In this document: piece after piece, positions 61,045-64,000 of the stretch
How the letters are laid out: every line of letters begins with the position of its first letter
Numbering within the stretch: position 1 is the stretch's first letter
From: Soehngenia longivitae
Lineage (GTDB): Bacteria > Bacillota > Clostridia > Tissierellales > Tissierellaceae
NCBI RefSeq assembly: GCF_004684055.1
Contig: NZ_SRIB01000003.1
Span: forward strand, 1-64,000
Direction: 5' to 3'
DNA length: 64,000 nucleotides
The notes under the pieces: generated by a model
The model's database searches: none
Told to the model about the DNA's origin: nothing
The model's input: only the letters and a program-made list of their open reading frames with translations
Translations under genes and position numbers: made by a program

Positions 61045-62559
61045 ATGGGAAGAGAAATACTGAGAATGGAGAACATTTCAAAGAGCTTTCCTGGAGTAAA
61101 AGCATTAGATGATGTGAGATTTAATGCTTATGAAGGCGAAGTTATGGCTCTTTTAGGTGAAAATGGGGCGGGGAAAAGCACTTTGATGAAAATTTTATCA
61201 GGTGTATATACAAAGGATACAGGCAAAATTTTGTTAAATGGGAAAGAGCTAGAAGTTTTAAATCCTAAAGATGCATTTGATAAGGGAATTGCCATTATTC
61301 ACCAAGAGCTCAATCTAGTACCCAACCTAACAGTTTATGAAAATATATTTTTAGGAAGAGAAGAAACTACTACATATAAAACGTTAAAAAAAGATTATAT
61401 GATAAAAGAAGCTAAAAAGTTACTAGATAGGCTTAAAGTTGACATAGATCCAACATTAAAAATAAATGAGATATCTTTAGCAAAACAACAGATGGTTGAA
61501 ATTGCAAAGGCACTATCTTTAAATACTTCTGTAATCATAATGGACGAGCCAACTGATACATTGACAGATAAAGAAGTAGATATATTATTTGATGTTATAA
61601 GAGAATTAAAGGCAGAAAAAAAAGCAATCGTATATATTTCCCATCGTCTGAAAGAAGTATTTGAGATTTGTGATAGAGTTACAGTATTAAGAGATGGTAA
61701 ATTCATAGATGAACGTTTAGTAAGCGAAATAGACGAGGAAGAGATTATTAAATTGATGGTTGGCAGAACATTAGATGAACAATTCCCATATTTGAAAACG
61801 AATACAAGTGAATTTGTTTTTGAGGTAAAAAATTTAACTAATAAATACGTAAAAAACATATCTTTTAGTCTAAAAAGAGGAGAAGTGCTTGGCATATCAG
61901 GGTTAGTAGGAGCTGGGAGAAGTGAATTGGGGAAAACCATATTTGGATTGTATCCAATTGATGAAGGAGAGATGATATTAGAAGGTAAAAAAGTGGAATT
62001 TAAATCCCCCAAAGAAGCGATCGAAAATGGGATAATGTATGTATCAGAAGATCGAAAATCTGAAGGGTTAGTACTTACTATGGATGTAAAATCTAATATA
62101 ACACTTTCTTCACTAGATAAATTTAAAAGGGCACTAGGTCTTGACAAGAAAAAAGAAGAAAGAATTTCAGAAGATTATAGGAAGAAAATTAATATTAAGA
62201 CTCCTACTTTGACTCAAAAAGTAAAGAATTTAAGTGGAGGAAATCAACAAAAAGTAGCAATTGCAAAATCCCTTTTAACTCAACCTAAAGTACTCATATT
62301 AGATGAACCAACTAGAGGAATAGATGTAGGAGCAAAGAGAGAGATATATGATTTATTGAATGTAATTAAAAAAGAAGGGCATAGTGTAATCATGATATCT
62401 TCAGAAATGCCTGAAATTTTAGGAATGAGTGATAGAATAATTGTAATGCATGAAGGTAAGATAAAAGGAGAGCTGACTAAAGAAGAAGCCACTTCTGAAA
62501 AAATAATGAACTATATCATAAAGGAGGAGGAAGACAGGATTGAAAGCAAAATTAGCTAA
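61045..62559 (+). CDS. rbsA: ribose ABC transporter ATP-binding protein
   Basis: Double ATPase subunit of the ribose importer. First domain: Walker A GENGAGKST and Walker B VIIMDEPTD. Second domain: the degenerate Walker A GLVGAGRSE normal for RbsA, signature LSGGNQQK and Walker B VLILDEPTRGIDVG. 504 residues from ATG 61045, 5 to 8 bases after AGGAGAG; a GTG six bases earlier lies in that site. The overlap with rbsC suggests coupled translation. Confidence 0.95.
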   Translation: MGREILRMENISKSFPGVKALDDVRFNAYEGEVMALLGENGAGKSTLMKILSGVYTKDTGKILLNGKELEVLNPKDAFDKGIAIIHQELNLVPNLTVYENIFLGREETTTYKTLKKDYMIKEAKKLLDRLKVDIDPTLKINEISLAKQQMVEIAKALSLNTSVIIMDEPTDTLTDKEVDILFDVIRELKAEKKAIVYISHRLKEVFEICDRVTVLRDGKFIDERLVSEIDEEEIIKLMVGRTLDEQFPYLKTNTSEFVFEVKNLTNKYVKNISFSLKRGEVLGISGLVGAGRSELGKTIFGLYPIDEGEMILEGKKVEFKSPKEAIENGIMYVSEDRKSEGLVLTMDVKSNITLSSLDKFKRALGLDKKKEERISEDYRKKINIKTPTLTQKVKNLSGGNQQKVAIAKSLLTQPKVLILDEPTRGIDVGAKREIYDLLNVIKKEGHSVIMISSEMPEILGMSDRIIVMHEGKIKGELTKEEATSEKIMNYIIKEEEDRIESKIS

Positions 62560-63475
62560 AGCAAAGCCATTTTTAGGGCTTGTATTGATAGTGATAGTAG
62601 TAAGTATTTTAAGCCCAAATTTTTTTACAAAAGATAATTTATTAACTGTTTTGCGACAAACTTCTATAAATGCAATAATTGCAGCGGGCATGACTTTTGT
62701 TATATTAACTGCAGGGATAGATCTTTCAGTTGGTTCCATATTAGGATTTTCAGGAGCAATATGTGCATATTTATTGACCAATGGAACAAATGTAATATTA
62801 GCTTTTTTAGCAGCAGTTTTAGTAGGAGCAGTCTTTGGTCTTTTTAATGGGGTGGTTATTACCAAAGGTAAAGTTCAACCTTTTATTGCAACTTTAGCTA
62901 CTATGATCCTCTTAAGAGGTGCGACTATGGTATTTACAAATGGAAAACCAATAGCAGTAAAAGGAGAAAGTGCAACAAATACGCTAAGATACATAGCAAG
63001 GGGAGAAATACTTGGTATTCCTGTAGCAGTTGTTATGATGATTGTTGTTTTTATAATTTGCTATCATATACTTCACAATACAAAATACGGTAGGCATGTA
63101 TATGCGGTGGGAGGAAATGAACAAGCTGCATTGCTTTCAGGAGTAAACACTGACAGAGTTAAGATGTTAGCATATATGATTAGTGGGATTTTAGCTTCGA
63201 TTGCTGGGATTATTGTTCTCTCAAGGCTATCTTCAGCTCAACCAACTGCAGGAGACGGCTATGAACTTGATGCAATTGCTGCTGTAGTATTAGGAGGCAC
63301 ATCTCTAGCAGGTGGACAAGGCATGATTTTAGGAACTGTTGTTGGTGCTATGATTATAGGGATATTAAACAATGCTTTAAATCTACTTGATGTTCAGTCT
63401 TATTATCAAATGATTGTCAGGGCAATTGTAATATTGATTGCAGTTTTGTTAGATAGAAAAGATAAAAACAAATAG
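62540..63475 (+). CDS. rbsC: ribose ABC transporter permease
   Basis: Membrane subunit of the ribose importer with about ten helices in 311 residues. LRQTSINAIIAAGMTFVILTAGIDLSVGSILGFSGAI, KVQPFIATLATMILLRGATMVFTNG and DGYELDAIAAVVLGGTSLAGGQG are typical. The start is TTG 62540 inside the end of rbsA, 9 bases after AAGGAGGAGG. Confidence 0.95.
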   Translation: MKAKLAKAKPFLGLVLIVIVVSILSPNFFTKDNLLTVLRQTSINAIIAAGMTFVILTAGIDLSVGSILGFSGAICAYLLTNGTNVILAFLAAVLVGAVFGLFNGVVITKGKVQPFIATLATMILLRGATMVFTNGKPIAVKGESATNTLRYIARGEILGIPVAVVMMIVVFIICYHILHNTKYGRHVYAVGGNEQAALLSGVNTDRVKMLAYMISGILASIAGIIVLSRLSSAQPTAGDGYELDAIAAVVLGGTSLAGGQGMILGTVVGAMIIGILNNALNLLDVQSYYQMIVRAIVILIAVLLDRKDKNK

Positions 63476-63508
63476 CAGTTCTAAACATATTACACGAGAG
63501 GTGATTGT

Positions 63509-63907
63509 ATGAAAAAACGAGGGATACTAAATGGAGAACTTTCTAAATTGATCGCTGAAATGGGGCATATGGATATGATTCTCATAGGTGATGCTGGAAT
63601 GCCTGTTCCAAAGGGTGTAAAACTTATTGACCTAGCCTTAGTAGAAGGAGTACCGCGATTTATTGAGGTAGTAAAAGCAGTATTAGAGGAGTTAAAAGTA
63701 GAAGAAGCTTATATCGATTTAGAATTAAAAAGTGTAAGCCCTAATATGAAAAAAAACCTCGATTCTATAATAAATGGTGAATTTAAAGTGACTGAGGTAG
63801 AACACGAAAAACTAAAAGAAATATCTAAAGAATGCAAAGCAGTTATTAGAACAGGAGAATTTACACCATATTCAAACATAATATTAAAATCTGGAGTTGT
63901 GTTTTAA
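63509..63907 (+). CDS. rbsD: D-ribose pyranase
   Basis: Interconverts beta-pyranose and furanose forms of ribose before ribokinase. Catalytic H20 (AEMGHMDMILIGDAGMPVP) and the C-terminal VIRTGEFTPYSNIIL are present. 132 residues, normal. It lies between permease and the probable binding-protein gene; in Bacillus and E. coli rbsD comes first or second. Confidence 0.94.
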   Translation: MKKRGILNGELSKLIAEMGHMDMILIGDAGMPVPKGVKLIDLALVEGVPRFIEVVKAVLEELKVEEAYIDLELKSVSPNMKKNLDSIINGEFKVTEVEHEKLKEISKECKAVIRTGEFTPYSNIILKSGVVF

Positions 63908-63913
63908 GTTTAT

Positions 63914-63929
63914 AACAGCTTTTGCTGTT
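63914..63929 (+). terminator. small intercistronic hairpin before rbsB
   Basis: AACAGC-TTTT-GCTGTT with a following T and A-rich stretch; weak. It may stabilise or partly stop the mRNA between rbsD and the binding-protein gene, a common arrangement. Confidence 0.45.
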
Positions 63930-63961
63930 TAAAAATAAAAGAATAAAGGGAGGAAATTGAT

Positions 63962-64000
63962 ATGAAAAAATTAATGGCATTGATGATGGTACTAGTTCTT
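63962..64000 (+). CDS. rbsB: start of probable ribose-binding protein, cut by window end
   Basis: Only 13 codons are visible: MKKLMALMMVLVL, the opening of a signal peptide. A strong AGGGAGG lies 9 to 11 bases upstream. The ribose importer here lacks its binding protein, and this position after rbsD is where it would be expected. The identity rests on context alone. Confidence 0.55.
   Translation, partial: MKKLMALMMVLVL

Noticed and set aside
61395-62147. Open frame of 250 codons on the minus strand inside rbsA
   Set aside because: It lies wholly opposite a clear rbsA gene, is rich in Ser/Thr/Ile from codon complement, has no ribosome binding site and resembles no family.
1-64000. CRISPR arrays, tRNA, rRNA, transposons, prophage
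   Set aside because: No regularly spaced repeats, no cloverleaf-like sequence in the gaps, and no transposase, integrase or phage structural protein was found.

Overview
This is one 64 kb contiguous stretch of an AT-rich, low-GC Gram-positive (Firmicutes) chromosome, most like an anaerobic, amino-acid-fermenting member of the Clostridia/Tissierellia. The signs are strong purine-rich ribosome binding sites with frequent TTG/GTG starts, a split glycine decarboxylase (gcvPA/gcvPB), 2-oxoacid:ferredoxin oxidoreductase with phosphate butyryltransferase and butyrate kinases, rubrerythrin, ferritin, FabK as the only enoyl-ACP reductase here, and a CdaA/YbbR pair. The species cannot be named from the sequence. 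There is no rRNA, tRNA, insertion sequence, prophage or CRISPR array, and the only gene-free stretch over 300 bp is about 38961-39442.

Layout. 1-1110: rplM-rpsI with promoter, leader hairpin and terminator. 1116-8118: a ferredoxin-type aldo/keto reductase, then the complete glycine cleavage operon gcvT-gcvH-gcvPA-gcvPB-lpdA. 8140-12584: a PAP2 phosphatase and a convergent heterodimeric ABC exporter. The exporter is preceded by its own promoter, a 21-codon leader peptide and two tandem terminators that look like a ribosome-controlled attenuator. 12620-13978: a Crp/Fnr regulator divergent from ferritin, with a PerR-type palindrome between them. 14017-16560: a sigma-D-like promoter driving an unknown protein and a Maf/DUF115 flagellin-glycosylation-type protein. 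16563-20107: an ArsR repressor with its operator, a four-domain persulfide enzyme (CoA-disulfide reductase, rhodanese, TusA, DsrE), and rubrerythrin behind a 43-bp perfect palindrome with the same core as the ferritin site. 20126-24034: DUF5317, CapA-like lipoprotein, cdaA, cdaR.

24046-30421: buk-ptb-buk, a P-loop ATPase and a four-subunit 2-oxoacid:ferredoxin oxidoreductase. Together these could oxidise branched-chain 2-oxoacids to acyl-CoA, then acyl-phosphate, then acid plus ATP. 30484-31725: gltS. 31743-37496: type II fatty acid synthesis, fabZ divergent from fabH-fabK-fabD-fabG-acpP-fabF. 37573-39008: an AtoE short-chain fatty acid transporter between twin terminators. 39443-42643: murJ, galE, class II aldolase. 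42732-47527: RpiR regulator and a gluconate operon (kinase, permease, 6-phosphogluconate dehydrogenase). 47526-53866: MFS transporter, ComEC-like hydrolase with DUF3006, D-cysteine desulfhydrase-like enzyme, cyclophilin, PPC-domain protein, galU, HAD phosphatase.

53861-59052 is the most unusual block: a DUF92 (VTE6-like) protein, a prenol-kinase-like (VTE5-like) protein, phytoene/dehydrosqualene synthase, carotenoid desaturase and a Ste24-type M48 protease, arranged as if free prenyl alcohols were phosphorylated twice and fed into carotenoid synthesis. 59060-64000: a ribose operon rbsR-rbsK-rbsA-rbsC-rbsD and the first codons of the next gene, probably rbsB, cut by the window end.
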